Positions 1 through 12,103 of a DNA stretch of 64,000 nucleotides are shown here, piece by piece. This DNA is from Scleroderma bovista (Eukaryota > Basidiomycota > Agaricomycetes > Boletales > Sclerodermataceae), in contig JAYMGJ010000521.1 of assembly GCA_037178675.1 (NCBI GenBank), forward strand, positions 62,001 to 126,000. Direction: 5' to 3'. The position numbers and the translations under genes were made by a program. The number at the start of each line of letters is the position of its first letter. The stretch's first letter is position 1. Below the pieces are notes generated by a model that was given only the letters and a program-made list of their open reading frames with translations, made no database searches and was not told the origin of the DNA.

Positions 1-153
1 GAATGGTGAGACTATAGGAACATCCAGGGAGACAACTGCGGTAAATGTCATGCACAGCTAGCGCTAAGGGCAAACTTCGCCTAAAGTACTGAAGAGTTGC
101 TACCTATATATGTAAACAAGTAAGTACATACAGCTGAAGTAATAGCAACATAT

Positions 154-1962
154 CTACTCAAGAACCCCAGTGGTGCCCCCATCGCAATTATCTTCATTGT
201 TCTTCAAATCAGGCAGAAGCCTCGACAAGAAAACGAGAAAACAAGCTACCACGAGAAGAACGAGATATACAAGGTTACCACCAAGGATATTGGATTCTTT
301 TGAGAACGCGAATATGGACGAGAATGCCGCTGGGCCAAAAGCCCGTGCGATTGAATTCGTGGTCTGGCTAAGCCCATTCATAGTGCCAAGCGAATATCTA
401 TTTGGCGCTGCCCTCGTAACGAACACGGTGATGACAGCTAAGCCCTCTGTAAGTTCTCGGTTCTCCTGGATGAAGAGACGAGCATACCATAGGCCATGTC
501 TACTATCAGCACGAAAAAAAGTTGAAGGATCAGGAGGGGCCAGATGCTTGGACCAACCTCTTGCTGAGATTGGACGACCAAGCTCATGACCGGGAAGAGT
601 GCAACAAGGGGAAAGAAACCCAGCACTGCTATACAGAAGATTTTCTTCTCGCCGAATCGATCTATCAACCTGCTGACAAACAGTATTTGGAACAAGCCAT
701 CAAATAGGCCCCAAATTGCCATACACGTGCCGATAACGGACGGTGGGAGACCTAGTCCACCGATTTCAATGGGGGTTGCATAAAACAACGGGACAAGCGC
801 AAAAAAACCGATATCGACAAGTGCCAGTGTGCCATAGGTCGCAATGGGCAGCATGACTGCGTACGTCTTCATCAAGGTACGAATAGGGACAGGAGAAGTG
901 TCATTGTCGGAAACATCATCTTGAGCATCTTCCACACTCCCCCTGGGTTGCGAGCGTTTCTTACTCCGCCTGGGTGGTGATGACTATGTTGCGGAGTGGT
1001 CAGCCCCATTACAGGGATGGAAAATAATCTACCTTACCTCCTTCAGAAATGCGGCAGCTATTAGGAGAGCAATGATAGTGAATAGCGCAGATACGAGGCA
1101 TGGGAGGAAGTACGGAAAATTTTTCCAGAATATCCCTGAAAAGAGCGTTGGCCAGCGGTCGCGTGGTTTTGCTAAAGCACCGCCATAAAGTGGCCTGAAC
1201 ATCCTAATTTCAACATCGAGATGGGCGTGTGTATGGACTGACGTACGCGATCGACGCCCCGACAGAGAATACAGGGGGGATGAGTACGAACGCTTGAGCG
1301 AGGTTAGTATGGTCGGTGATGTCGGCTATGACGCTCTTCATGACGCCCATGTTTCCATTCAAGGCTCCAGCGATACATCGGCTGTATTGGTACGACGTAC
1401 GGAATAAGTGACAGGAGACTAAGATGTCCGACATGTTGCTTACCTAGCAACAATTGTCCAAAACGTGGTAGACAGTCCAAAGCAAATGTTTGATATGCTC
1501 AGGCCCATCAGTCCGATGAGGAGGACCGGCTTACGTCCAACATGATCCGACAGGCGACTCCAATATAGAGTTGTGAATGCTTGGACTACGAAAAATAGTG
1601 ATTCCTGCAAATGAAGTGGAGTTGAGTGGTACTCGTGGATGGACGGGAATTGAGAGCCTTGATCGAGGATGGCCACAACAGACTGTGGCACATTCCAACT
1701 CACAATGAGACCTGCGTAGTACCCAATCTTCCGGTCATCTCCACCCGTGATGTCCAGTTCGCGTATAAGCTGCATAGCATGGGGTCAGGTGTTACAAATA
1801 GCCCATGCATGTCTTCCAACGACTGACCTGGTTAATGAAAGGGAAGATGTATTGCGCTGATATGGGCTCAGCGAACATAAGCAGCAGGACGAGGCCAAGC
1901 TGGAATTTGGGTAGTGGTGTCTTATTTTTTCGCAACAGCGGTGTGTTTTCATCGACGGTCAT
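154..1962 (-). CDS. MFS transporter, ZIFL-like, tandem copy 1
   Basis: A multi-exon major facilitator transporter of the plasma or vacuolar membrane; substrate unknown. The start MTVDENTPLL is shared in form with the two paralogues downstream. Exon 1 ends at FPFINQ (1828) and exon 2 resumes at 1769 with LIRELDITGGDDRKIGYYAG. Later exons carry the MFS motif-A-like SDHVGRKPVLL, the conserved CIAGALNGN..KS segment, and a C-terminal half with YATPIEIGGLGLPPS and ARAFGPAAFSSIFAFS. Just before the last exon, a 41-nt intron (donor after the AYG codon, acceptor TTACAG) joins two frames that otherwise look broken, so I read the gene as intact. The resemblance is to the zinc-induced-facilitator-like/drug:H+ antiporter branch of MFS; that assignment is inference. 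Confidence 0.85.
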
Positions 1963-3067
1963 GTCAAAGTTAGGAGGGTGGAGAACGAAATTTCAAATCA
2001 ATAATACCTGCCAAGGCCTTTTATGTCTGAAATCGTCATATCTGTGCATTTTCAGCTTTGACGGCATGGCGCACCATGTTGTCGCAAAAGGCCAACGCAT
2101 CTCGCGAAAAATTTTAACATTTCATGCACCCTCCGAAGCCTTGGTATTCAGAGTAGGTAAAGCAAGCTTGAAGTCTAAAAATAACAGTAAGCATGGCTAA
2201 ATTATAACACTGGCCGTGGGTGCCAGACCATCGTGATGTCCTCTCCTCGTCAAGCCCACACATGGGTGTGTGGGTGGTTGTTGTGGTCATGGTGGTGAGC
2301 TTATTGTCCCTGTTCCCCTCACCTCGTCGCTCTCGTCCTTGTCATCAACCTCACGTCGTCCCGCCATGCATCGTCAGCATTATCACTCCCACAGCCATGC
2401 TCGTCTCATCAGCATCATCCAGTGTCATGACATCACTGTCGCAGCCACAGGCGTGCCCTCTTTGTCAAGCCGAGTCTGCAATGGTGTGCATATGAGTGCT
2501 GCTGTGGTGGTTGTGCCATAAGGATGTGGGAGGATGTGGGTAGTATGGATGTGGTAAACGAAAAAAAAAACACACCCACACTGCGTGTGCATGCGATGCG
2601 GTCACTCCCGCTGCCCATGGTATTCTCGCCATCGTCGTCCATGCAACCACACGCCCCCTCGTCCTTGGTCAGTGTCATCATTGTCAATGTGTCATCGCCG
2701 CCGCCACTTTCTCGACTTGAAGTCAGGTCTGAGATCTGAGACGGCATGGATGGGCATGGGTCTTGTCGTTGCCGCTGGAGTGAGTCAGTTGCCTGAGTCG
2801 CCTTTTGACACATTCGCATCGCCTCATCCTTTTCGTCGTCATTCTCGGTCCATGGATTCAAGATTGTGCCATACATACCTGTGTGTATATGTGGCCAGCG
2901 CTACAAACAATTAGCCAAATTTCGAAAAAAAAAAAAAAAGAAAGAAAAAAATTTCTAGTATGTTGGCAGTGTCATGAATCAGGAAGTGCTATTTATCTAT
3001 GTTCTGACTACCGTTGAAGTGATGACAATATATCTAAGTGCAGAACGTCAAGGAATCAATGCAGATA
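1963..3067. other. Intergenic, low-complexity stretch
   Basis: This gap between MFS copies 1 and 2 holds the upstream region of copy 1 and the downstream region of copy 2. About 2220-2860 is low complexity, rich in CATC/GTCG-type trinucleotides; it opens several short reading frames on both strands, and none resembles a protein I know. An A-rich run lies near 2925-2950. I see no gene here. Confidence 0.5.
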
Positions 3068-4884
3068 TCATGCAGCATCGTCGGGGAATATCCCTGGGGT
3101 GGTATTCCTGTCATATTCATCTTCATTGTTATTCAATTCAGGCAGAAACCTCGACAAAAGAACAAGAAAACAAGCCAACATCAGCAGAATGAGATATATA
3201 AGGTTACCACCAAGTATATTGGATTCTTTTGAGAATGCAAATATGGATGAGAATGCCGCTGGACCAAAAGCCCGTGCAATCGAACTGGTGGTCTGGCTAA
3301 GACCATTCATGGTTCCAAGCGAATATCTATTTGGCGACGCCCTCGTGACGAACACGGTGATGGCAGCTGAAAACAACTATCCGTGAGTTGACCAATTCTC
3401 TTGTATCAAGAAGAGATGGACACACAAAAAGACGTAGTCATTATAAGCCTGAAAAGACTCTGAAGAACTACGAGGGCCCAGACTATTGGGCCAAGCCTTT
3501 GGCGAGATTGGGCAACCAAGCTCATGAGCGGGAAGAGTGCAATAAGGGGAAAGAAAGCCTGCACAGATGCACAGAATACTTTCTTTTCGCCGAATCGATC
3601 TATCAATTGGTTGGTGAACAGTACTTGAAACACGCCATTGAATAGGCCAGAAATTGCCAAGCATGCGCCGATAATAGATGGCGAAAGGCCTAACCCCCCA
3701 ATTTCGATGGGGGTTGCGTAAAACAATGGTAAAAGTGCAATGCAACCGATTTCGACAAGTGCTAGCGCAGCATAGTTCGCAATGGGCAGCATGACGGAGT
3801 AGGTCTTCATCAAGGTACGGATAGGGACAGGAGAAGTGTCACTGTCGGAAGCACCATCGTGAGCACGCTCCACACTCGCTCTGAGTAAGTGTTTCTTGCT
3901 CCGCTTGGGCGGTAATGACTAATGTTGTGAAGGGGTCAGCTCCCGCACAGAAGTGGAAAACACTCTTACTTACCTCCTTCAGAAATGCGGCAGTTATCAA
4001 GAGAACAATGGTAGTGAACAATGCAGATATGAGACATGGGAGGAAGTACGGGTATTTTTGCCAGAATATCCCTGAGAAGAGCGCCGGCCACTGATCATGT
4101 GGTTTGGTTAGAGCACCGCCATAAAGCAATCTGAAAATGCTGAGCATTGACATGGATACATATACCGGTTCACGTACGCGATCGATGAACCAACAGAGAA
4201 TACGGGGGACATGAGTACGAATGCTTGAGCGAGGTTAGTATGGTCGGTGATGTCGCCTATGACACTCTTCATGACGCCTACGTTGCCATTCAAAGCTCCG
4301 GCGATACATCGGCTGTATTGATATAGCATATAGAAGGGGCAACAGGACATTAGGACGTCCATGTCTTACCTGGCGACAATCATCCAAAACTTGGTAGAGA
4401 GTCCAAAGCACACGTTTGATATGCTCAAACCTATCAAACCAATAAGTAGGACTGGTTTGCGCCCGACGTAATCTGACAGGCGACTCCAGTGTAGAGTTGT
4501 CAGTGCTTGGGCTACGAAAAATAGTGATTCCTGCAGCCCAACAGTGGAGGTAAGTGGCACTGTATGAACGTCACTCATCGGACCGAACATCCGAAGGATG
4601 GCCATGTGAATGGATTCCTACTCACAATGAGACCTGCATAGTACCCAATCTTCCGGTCGTCTCCACCCGTAATGTCCAATTCACGTATTAGCTGCATCGC
4701 ATGGTCAGAAAGTCCATGTGTATGTATTCCAACGACTGACCTGGTTGATGAAAGGAAAGATATATTGTGCTGATATGGGCTCAGCGAACAGAAGTAGAAA
4801 AACGAGACTAAGCTGGCATTTGGGCAGCGGCGTCTTGATTTTTGATTTTTTTGATAGTAAGGGCGTGTTTTCGTCGGCGGTCAT
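3068..4884 (-). CDS. MFS transporter, ZIFL-like, tandem copy 2
   Basis: The closest paralogue of the copy at 154-1962, with the same exon order and near-parallel protein blocks. It starts MTADENTPLLSKKSK and has FAEPISAQYIFPFINQ at the end of exon 1. It then shows SDYVGRKPVLLIGLIGLS, CIAGALNGNVGVMKS, a YGGALTKPHDQWP loop, and ends ELNNNEDEYDRNTT. The penultimate intron (about 59 nt, acceptor TTTTCAG) differs in length from that of copy 1 but restores the same frame (AITVFVTRASPN). An upstream in-frame ATG exists at 4944, but 4884 matches the starts of the paralogues. Protein divergence from copy 1 is modest, so the duplication is fairly recent. Substrate unknown. Confidence 0.85.
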
Positions 4885-6082
4885 GTCGTGAAGGTAGGCA
4901 ACGAAATCAACAGAACTTATCTGAGTCTTTATGTAGCGATTCACGGCAGCATTAATCCCTCAGTTGCTGCTATTCATGACTCATGTTTCCAGCCGAGTCG
5001 GGGTTCGCATCGAGACTGACCAAGCATCTGACAGAGATCAAATTATCAGAATCAGAAACTGGCCAGAAGCGAACAAGCGTGCGCCGTGGAAACTCCTGCA
5101 GAAAGATCCAAAAATCCTTTCAAATCACCACCGGCCAGCCGTGTGATCCAGGCAGGTGAACGAGGCTCCGAAGTTATCGTGCACCATAGAGAGGAGTCCA
5201 CACATGTACTCTATGCTGTGTTTTCGCTACCAATCAGCGGTGGCCAAATCTGCAAATACGTAAGTACAAGGTCATTGAATTGAATATTTTTGGCCAAAGG
5301 CTTCTGTAGCGTAAGACTCACCATGGAGACGGCGGGTCGGCCCATCTATACCAAACATCAAGAAACTGGATTGGCCATAACCGAGGATATATCCTCAGTT
5401 CCAAACCCATAAATGGGCTAGCACTCGCTTAGAGGTGACACCGGCCAATGAGAGGGCTCACTCGATTTACAAACCTGTCAGAAACTGAATTGAAGTAGAC
5501 GGTGTAATTCGTCGACTGTGCAGATGAAGGATGTCGACAGGGATTGCTTGTGAAAGTGGAAGCTTTTGGTTAGTACAACTTTCTCAGTTTACATCCCGGT
5601 GGAGTTTCTCGCACAGGCACATCAATTAGTAATTCAAGTTAGGCGCTTACCCTGTTGCAGACTTGCAGTTTGGCATAGAGCCAGCTGAGGCCCCCAGTGA
5701 CGCTACACTTTTGAATACTTCGGTGACCTCTCTGATTGGGTGAGACAAGTCGGCTAAGCAAAGTAATTCAGTTAAGCGTCATTATGGCTGGCCACAGTGA
5801 CGCTTAGCTTTGCAGATGGGTGAGCAGATATCTTCTTATACGTATCCGATTGAATTTTCAGCTATGTACTAAGTAACTCTCGCCGGGATCATATCACGAG
5901 AAATCCATCTGCTTCCGACGGCCGAATACTTGACCACAAACTAACAAACGCTTCCAGCGTCGAACAGCTGATGGGCCGGCCCTCTCAGACGACCTCATGA
6001 AGAACTTCGCCCATTGTGATTCAACTGCTGGTACATACTACATAGAAATACAATTCCAAATGCTATGAGATCATCGTAAGTT
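4885..6082. other. Intergenic region between MFS copies 2 and 3
   Basis: It contains only short frames with no recognisable protein. It must hold the promoter of copy 2 (near 4885-5200, minus strand) and the 3' region of copy 3. No repeat or RNA gene stands out. Confidence 0.4.
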
Positions 6083-7872
6083 TCATACAGTATCATGCGA
6101 ACATGCTTTTCTGGTCATAATCTCACCATCCTTCTTCCCTTTGTTTTCTAGGTCAGGGAGCATGCTCGACAAAATGACGAGAAGAAATGTGAGTATCTCG
6201 AGTACGATGTATACGACGTTCCCTCCGACTAAGTTATGTTGTTTCGAGAATGCAAACAGCGATGCGAATGCCGCTGGACCGATGGCCCTTGCAATTGCAG
6301 CCGTTGTCTGATTAAGACCATTTACAGTACCCAGCGAATATTTGTTTGGAGACGCGTTTGTGACGATTATGCAGATGACGGCTGAGGATGAACACTCCCG
6401 TGAGTCAACTAGTTCCCTTGGCACGAGGAAATGACTCAAACACACCATAGGCTGTGTCCACCATCACCATGAGCGTAAGTTGAATGGCCATCATGATCCA
6501 GACCACTTGAGTAACTCTTTTCTGAGATTGGGCGACCAAGGTCATGACCGGGAATAGTGCGACTAGAGGGAAATACACCAGTATTGAGATACGAAAGACT
6601 TTCTTAGCACCAAAGAGGTCTATCAGCCTCGCGACAAAAAAGACTTGGAACAAGCCGTCAATGAAGCCAAACGCTGCCAGGGACATGCCAATGGTGGACG
6701 GTGGCAGCCCCAACCCACCGATTTCGATAGGGGTTGCGTAGAACAGTGGCACAAGGGAAAAGAAACCGATGTCGAGAAGAGAAAGTGTACCACAGACCGC
6801 AATGGGTACCATCACGGAATGCGTCTTCATCAAGGTATGAATTGGTATTGCAGTGTCCTCATCGAAGATAGCATTCCCAGTATCTTTCGCAGATGCCTTC
6901 GACTGTGAGTACTGCTTACTTTCTTTGCGCGGTCGTGACTGTGTGTTGTAAGGCCGGTTCTCTGGAAGAATCTAAACGCTTACCTCTTTCAGAAACAGCG
7001 CAGCCGTCACAAAGACGACCGCAGCAAGCAAGGCGGATATAATACAAGGAAGGAAATATGGGTATTTCTGCCAGAATATCCCGGAGAAGAGCCTGGGCCA
7101 ATGGTCATGCGGCTTTGCCAGAATGCCACCATAAAGCGGGCTTTACAGGTACAGGCTCGCATTAGACATTGGAAATTCACACCAGTTCACCTACCCGACT
7201 GCCGCGCCAACAGGTAACATAGCCTGAAGGATGGCGAATCCCTGAGCCATGTTGGTACAGTCGGTGATGTCGCCCACGATGCTCTTCATGACGCTCATGT
7301 TTCCGTTCAGCACCCCGGCAATACATCGGCTATATTGAAAGATTGGAGGTAAGCAATAGAGCCCAGTGTCACGAGAATCCTAACCTGAGAACGAGTGCCC
7401 AGAATTTCTTGGATAGCCCAAAACATATATTTGATATACAGAGGGCCATTAAACCAATGAGTACAACCGGCTTGCGCCCGATATAATCCGATAGGCAGCT
7501 CCAATGCAGAGTCGTGAGTGCCTGGCTCAAATAAAACAGTGAATCCTGTGCATTGATGAGATGTTCAGGTACGTGCTTCGTACGGTACAGGGAAGGTCGT
7601 GTGGATCACTCACAATAAGCCCTGCATAGTACCCGATCTTACGATCGTCGCCACCCGTAATGCCTATATCGTGTATTAACTGCACAATATGGGCATCAGC
7701 GTCCCAAACGCGACTTTTTCCAAAGACTGACCTGATTGATGAATGGAACGATGTATTGCGCCGAGATGGACTCAACGAACAAGGCCAGCAATACAACTGC
7801 GAGTTGATGTTTTGGGAGGGGTGTCTTCACCCATCTTGCTGGTAATAGAGGCGTGTTTTCGTGGATGGTCAT
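6083..7872 (-). CDS. MFS transporter, ZIFL-like, tandem copy 3
   Basis: The third member of the tandem array and the most diverged. It starts MTIHENTPLLPARW, then KTPLPKHQLAVVLL and ISAQYIVPFINQ. The DIGITGGDDRKIGYYAGL block, the GDITDCTNMAQGF segment, the loop with AKPHDHWPRLFSGIFWQKYP, YATPIEIGGLGLPPSTIG and the final AIGPAAFASLFAFSKQ block are all present in order. A short intron after the AY codon pair (GTGTGT..ACTAG) joins the last two exons in frame (VDSRECSSSAVIC). The C terminus is hydrophilic (KGKKDGEIMTRKACSHDTV). I see no disruption. Function is as for its neighbours: a 12-helix MFS exporter or importer of unknown substrate. Confidence 0.83.
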
Positions 7873-8866
7873 GTTGCTCTCACCGGGAGAAAAATTGGGA
7901 GTGGCGAAGACCGTATCAACGCATAAATAACAGTGAGGTGGTTAGGGAGCACCAACCGGAGATGATCATACCGGCTGCCTTTGAGAGATGTGGATACACT
8001 CACGGTGTGCACGTTTCAATGATCAAGTTGAATTCAATGACGTGTTGATAAACAGATCATACATAATAGGCACGGGGTCGCCGAGAAAGCGGGCAGAGAA
8101 GCGCGCGGTGAATGTTGCGTGGTATCTTCCAAGAAGTTCTCGGGTGAACGCATCGTTCAGGTTTGATCTGAGCAAGTACTGCTGGCGCCGACAAAGTCGT
8201 GTTCCAATATGCGTCGTTCGTATGCGAAGGCAATCCTTGTATGTCAAGTTGCCAACCGTTCTGCCCAAGGGGATGACGCCACTTTACGTCGAACGACCAC
8301 TTTCGGTGCTTCCATCACCACCTTGTCATGAATAGAGACAGAAGACAGGAGGATTAGAAGAACCAGCAGATTGGGCAGGTCTCACACAACGTCAACTTGG
8401 TCGGAAAGCAGTGTCCCGACTCCCGAGGAACTTCTTATCGCCCTGCAAGACTTCTGTTTTTCAGGAACCTCCGCCTTGGGGACCGGCTAACCTGGCGTCC
8501 GGGTGGATACTATGTCAGGAAAAACGCCAAACCGGAGTGTGTTTCTTGGCCGTGTAGTTCTTAGCCGAGCAGTTTCCGCCGATTCGAGGCGAATCTCGTG
8601 GCCCGACTGTAAAAAAGAGGTCATTTTGACGGTTCTAATCTATGGGCGATTTAATCCCACTCTAACCCGGATGGAGGAACAAACGGGTTTCCGATATTGG
8701 GGCCATCAAATGGACTTCAATTAGGTAGATAAATACAAACATGTAGAATCTAACCTAGTAATTCGGTATTCGAAAGTAATACGAGCAAGATCACTAATTA
8801 GATGGAGATTCAAGTCGTTATCGGTCGTTATTCTGCACACGACATCATTTCTCCATTATAAACTTC
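7873..8866. other. Intergenic region
   Basis: It lies between the start of MFS copy 3 and the 3' end of the Git1-like gene, both on the minus strand. Frames of up to about 115 codons occur on both strands, but their composition is not protein-like and I recognise no domain. It should contain the promoter of MFS copy 3. Confidence 0.4.
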
Positions 8867-11451
8867 TCAAGCAGGCGTCTTCAAATCCTTCTCTGGATCC
8901 GAAACCGTTGACGACACCTCGGCAACTGGGATACCCATGGACGATACATCGAACCCGTGCTCCATCAGGTACTGGCGGAACTAGAACACGCAATCATCAT
9001 CGCACGAACGGATCAGATGCGAGAAGGCAGATGGAACATATTAAAAGCACGTACAGCTTCGTCCTCGGCCTTCATTCCGTCATGCGTGAGGGGTTTGACG
9101 AGGAAAAATGTCACGAGCGCACTCAGAACCGCGAGACCGCTTCCGATCCAGAACGGACCCGTGTCACCTTTGGCACTCGATGAACCACCAAACGCTGTAT
9201 GGCTGGTGCGTCAGGCCGAGCCATGCTCATCGTATTGGAACACCTACCATCGACAATGCGAGGAAAGACTGCGTTATTTCGAGTCACATGCCATTGTGGA
9301 CGAAATGGCTAAGCTATACGCACCCCAGGTTCCGACGAAAGCCCCGACTTTGCCAACAGCAGCTGCAAGTCCGTAGTACTGTCCACGGACGGCAGTAGGA
9401 CCGGTCTTTGCGGCAAGCACGCCAAGACAGTTTCCGGGACCTGTCACACTGTATGTCAACAACCTTGACAGCGCCGGATGATGTCATTCTTAACGCACCG
9501 ACTTCTCCGAAGCTCAGGAAGATACCGTAGACAACCTATAGTCATTCAGATACAAGTAATAGTTGCCATCTAGCGCCCGACTCACGGCAAAGGCGCCAAT
9601 GTGCTTTTTAAGCGGACTGTACAGGCCGCTCATGATGAAGCCGATGATGGCCTGCGCGAGTAATCCGAAAATCTGATGAAACACGATCAGGATGGGGTGT
9701 GATAAGGAAGCAATGAGCTAGATGTACCATCGTCGTCTTCGGGCCGAGGTAGTCGATGATGAAGGCTCCGATCACAGTTCCTGCAAGAAATTAGGGTCAT
9801 GCACGACGGACTAGATGGACGACGAGCCTGGGATATAGAACAAGCTAGCACAGGTTAGTATGTATGCCACGGACGAAGAGGGGAATAAGCTTACTTGATA
9901 ACGACGGACCATCCGAATACAACGGAAAGGGCTGTATTGCCTCCGGTGATGCTGAAGAGCACGACATTATGAGTGAGGTGTGGAACTGGCATGAAACATG
10001 GAGACAGACTTGTCCGTGATCGTGGAAGAGTAAATGCCGAACTGGTGCATTTTCAGAGCCATATTTAACGTATTCAGGAGTGTGAGTTATCTTACGGGAT
10101 ATCTGGGGAAACGTCTGCGTTAGCGCCCATTTCCTCCGCTATGTATATAAATATACACGTACGTGATGAAGTCATAAATGAACCTTTGGCGCGCTATTTT
10201 TAATAGCAGCGCACTGTGGAGACTTTGCCACTCACCAAGCCAATGATAATCCGAGAAGACTCTTCCAGTAGCGTTTGATGACCAGCCAGTATGGAATGGA
10301 CACGGCTTTCATCGAGTTTTTCTTGTAGCATTCTGGCTCTTCCATGCGCAAACGCCAGAGTAAGACGGCTAATGCAGGGACAACGCCAAGGCCAAGAGAG
10401 AGACGCCAGACAGCACGCAGATGATTTGGTCCGAAGCTGGGCCGTCTCGTGTAAAACAGGTCGTCATCTCGAGTGGTTCAGAACTTACATCCAGTACAAG
10501 ACAAGTGGCACGAAGGCTGCAACCACGAATCCGATATCGATCATGGTATCTGAAGAGAGTTCAACATGGATATATGCCCAAAGAATCAAGCAATACTCAC
10601 TGGTGGCGAGAGCCAGCCACCTATGTTGAGCATTTTTGGAGATGCCCTCTTGTTCGGTCTGTTCTGAGGCAGAAACCGAACCACATGGGTACTCCGCACC
10701 AACACCGATGCCTAGTAGGAACCTAGATGTGGCAATAGCGACCAAACAGTTGATGACGATTCTATATTAGATACGGATACCTACCTGCAGGCGCATAGCA
10801 TTGCCAACATGCCGCTGAAACTTCCATTTGCGCCAGAGGAGGCTGCAGACAGGCCAGAGAAAAGAGCCACGATAACAGTTGCGGACATCTTTACAAGAGT
10901 GAGATGGTGGGGTCGAATTATCACAAAGCTCAACGTGCCATTCCAAACTTGCGACCCAGCTTATCGGAGATCCATCCAAATGTGAGCATGCCCACGACGG
11001 TACCTTTGATGGGTGGTCTGCGTAAGACTATGAATAAGAGAGTGGGCGGGCTTACCGGCAAAGGCGACACTGGTGAGGGTGTTGCTGTAGTTTTTCCCCT
11101 TGAGCGTGTCGGTACCGTATATGCGTCCCAATACTGGTTGTGGGGTTCATGAGCGCCGAAGCTAATCTGTGAAGAGATAACGCACGCGTATTGACTGTGA
11201 TAGCGAGGGGGGGTGAGATGGGCACGGACTAGATATGAGACACGTACCACTCCCGATAATACCATTGGCATAACCTGGAAATGCATCAGTGGTGGTCCCA
11301 AGGATCACAGGGGACAACATACCATCAGAGAACAGCGCCGTACCGCAACTGTTCGATCAGGATATAATTCTGTGAGACAAGAACACGCTCAAGCAGAGGC
11401 GACGTACGCGAAGATGAGAGAAACACCTGACAAGCCCTTCCTTACAGCCAT
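8867..11451 (-). CDS. MFS permease, Git1-like (glycerophosphoinositol/phosphate family)
   Basis: A membrane permease split into many short exons. The start MAVRKGLSGVSLIFA is followed by an intron. Diagnostic blocks, N to C: CGTALFSDG; FGWISDKLGRKFGM (MFS motif A, D..GRK); CRFLLGIGVGAEYPCGS followed by SASEQTEQEG (the substrate-family motif between helices 4 and 5); and VRGQYYGLAAAVGKVGAFVG. The hydrophilic C terminus includes FRQYLMEHGFDVSS and ends EKDLKTPA with the stop at 8867. These blocks match basidiomycete proteins annotated as Git1p-like glycerophosphoinositol permeases, related to phosphate:H+ symporters. The family assignment is good; the exact substrate is inference. It is transcribed divergently from the NTF2-like gene at 12104. 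Exon edges are not all resolved. Confidence 0.8.
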
Positions 11452-12103
11452 GGTGGGGGTGAAGAGAGGGAGACGGGTCCAGTGAGTGCGAATAGACCCC
11501 TTAAGTAAATTCCCCTCCACATGGGTCCCTCAACTATATCCCACGTGATCGGACACCTAAACCTAGTCCCCATCATTTGATTGGGTGAGGAAGCAAACGT
11601 TCCCGGAAATCCCATCATGGAGGCCGTCTGGATCACGGACATGGCTGTCTGGTGCACTGAGTGCAACAAACTCGGACATGGCTCGGGTCCGGCAACCATG
11701 ATATCCGGGGTATGCCATGTTACTCCTACGAACATGAAGAGTCGACTGGCGCAGCGCGCGCGTATACAATGATCGACAGAACATGTCGTGCAGTCTGCAA
11801 ATCTGCTTGTGCGTTCCGCGTCAAGTGAGGGATCTGTCTTCTGAGTTCCCAGCGTTTCACAACCATGGAGATATTACAACGGTTCCCTTTTTTGGATCTC
11901 TCCTGTTGACTTTGTTTCCGTATGGCTTGGGCAATTCAATTCGCCTTCGTCGAGTATTCCGCCGACGCAGGGGGCATTTGAACTACATAAATATTCTGCC
12001 AGCTATACAGCTCAACCAGCCACAACAAGGTGAAGCAATGAACGAGTTGATTTGGTAAGTGATTCACACCATACGTCTTCACTCTTCACGACCACTAGGA
12101 GGC
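11452..12103. promoter_or_regulatory. Divergent intergenic region, Git1-like / NTF2-like genes
   Basis: 650 bp separate two divergent starts, so both promoters must lie here. A canonical donor (GTAAGT at 12056) and an acceptor just before 12104 could define a 5'UTR intron of the plus-strand gene. No clear TATA box or operator was identified. Confidence 0.4.

Noticed and set aside
430..480. Apparent frameshift in MFS copy 1 before the last exon
   Set aside because: A 41-nt GT..AG intron restores frame, and equivalent introns are found in copies 2 and 3.
2220..2914. Overlapping frames of 60-147 codons on both strands
   Set aside because: Low-complexity CATC/GTCG sequence; none resembles a protein.
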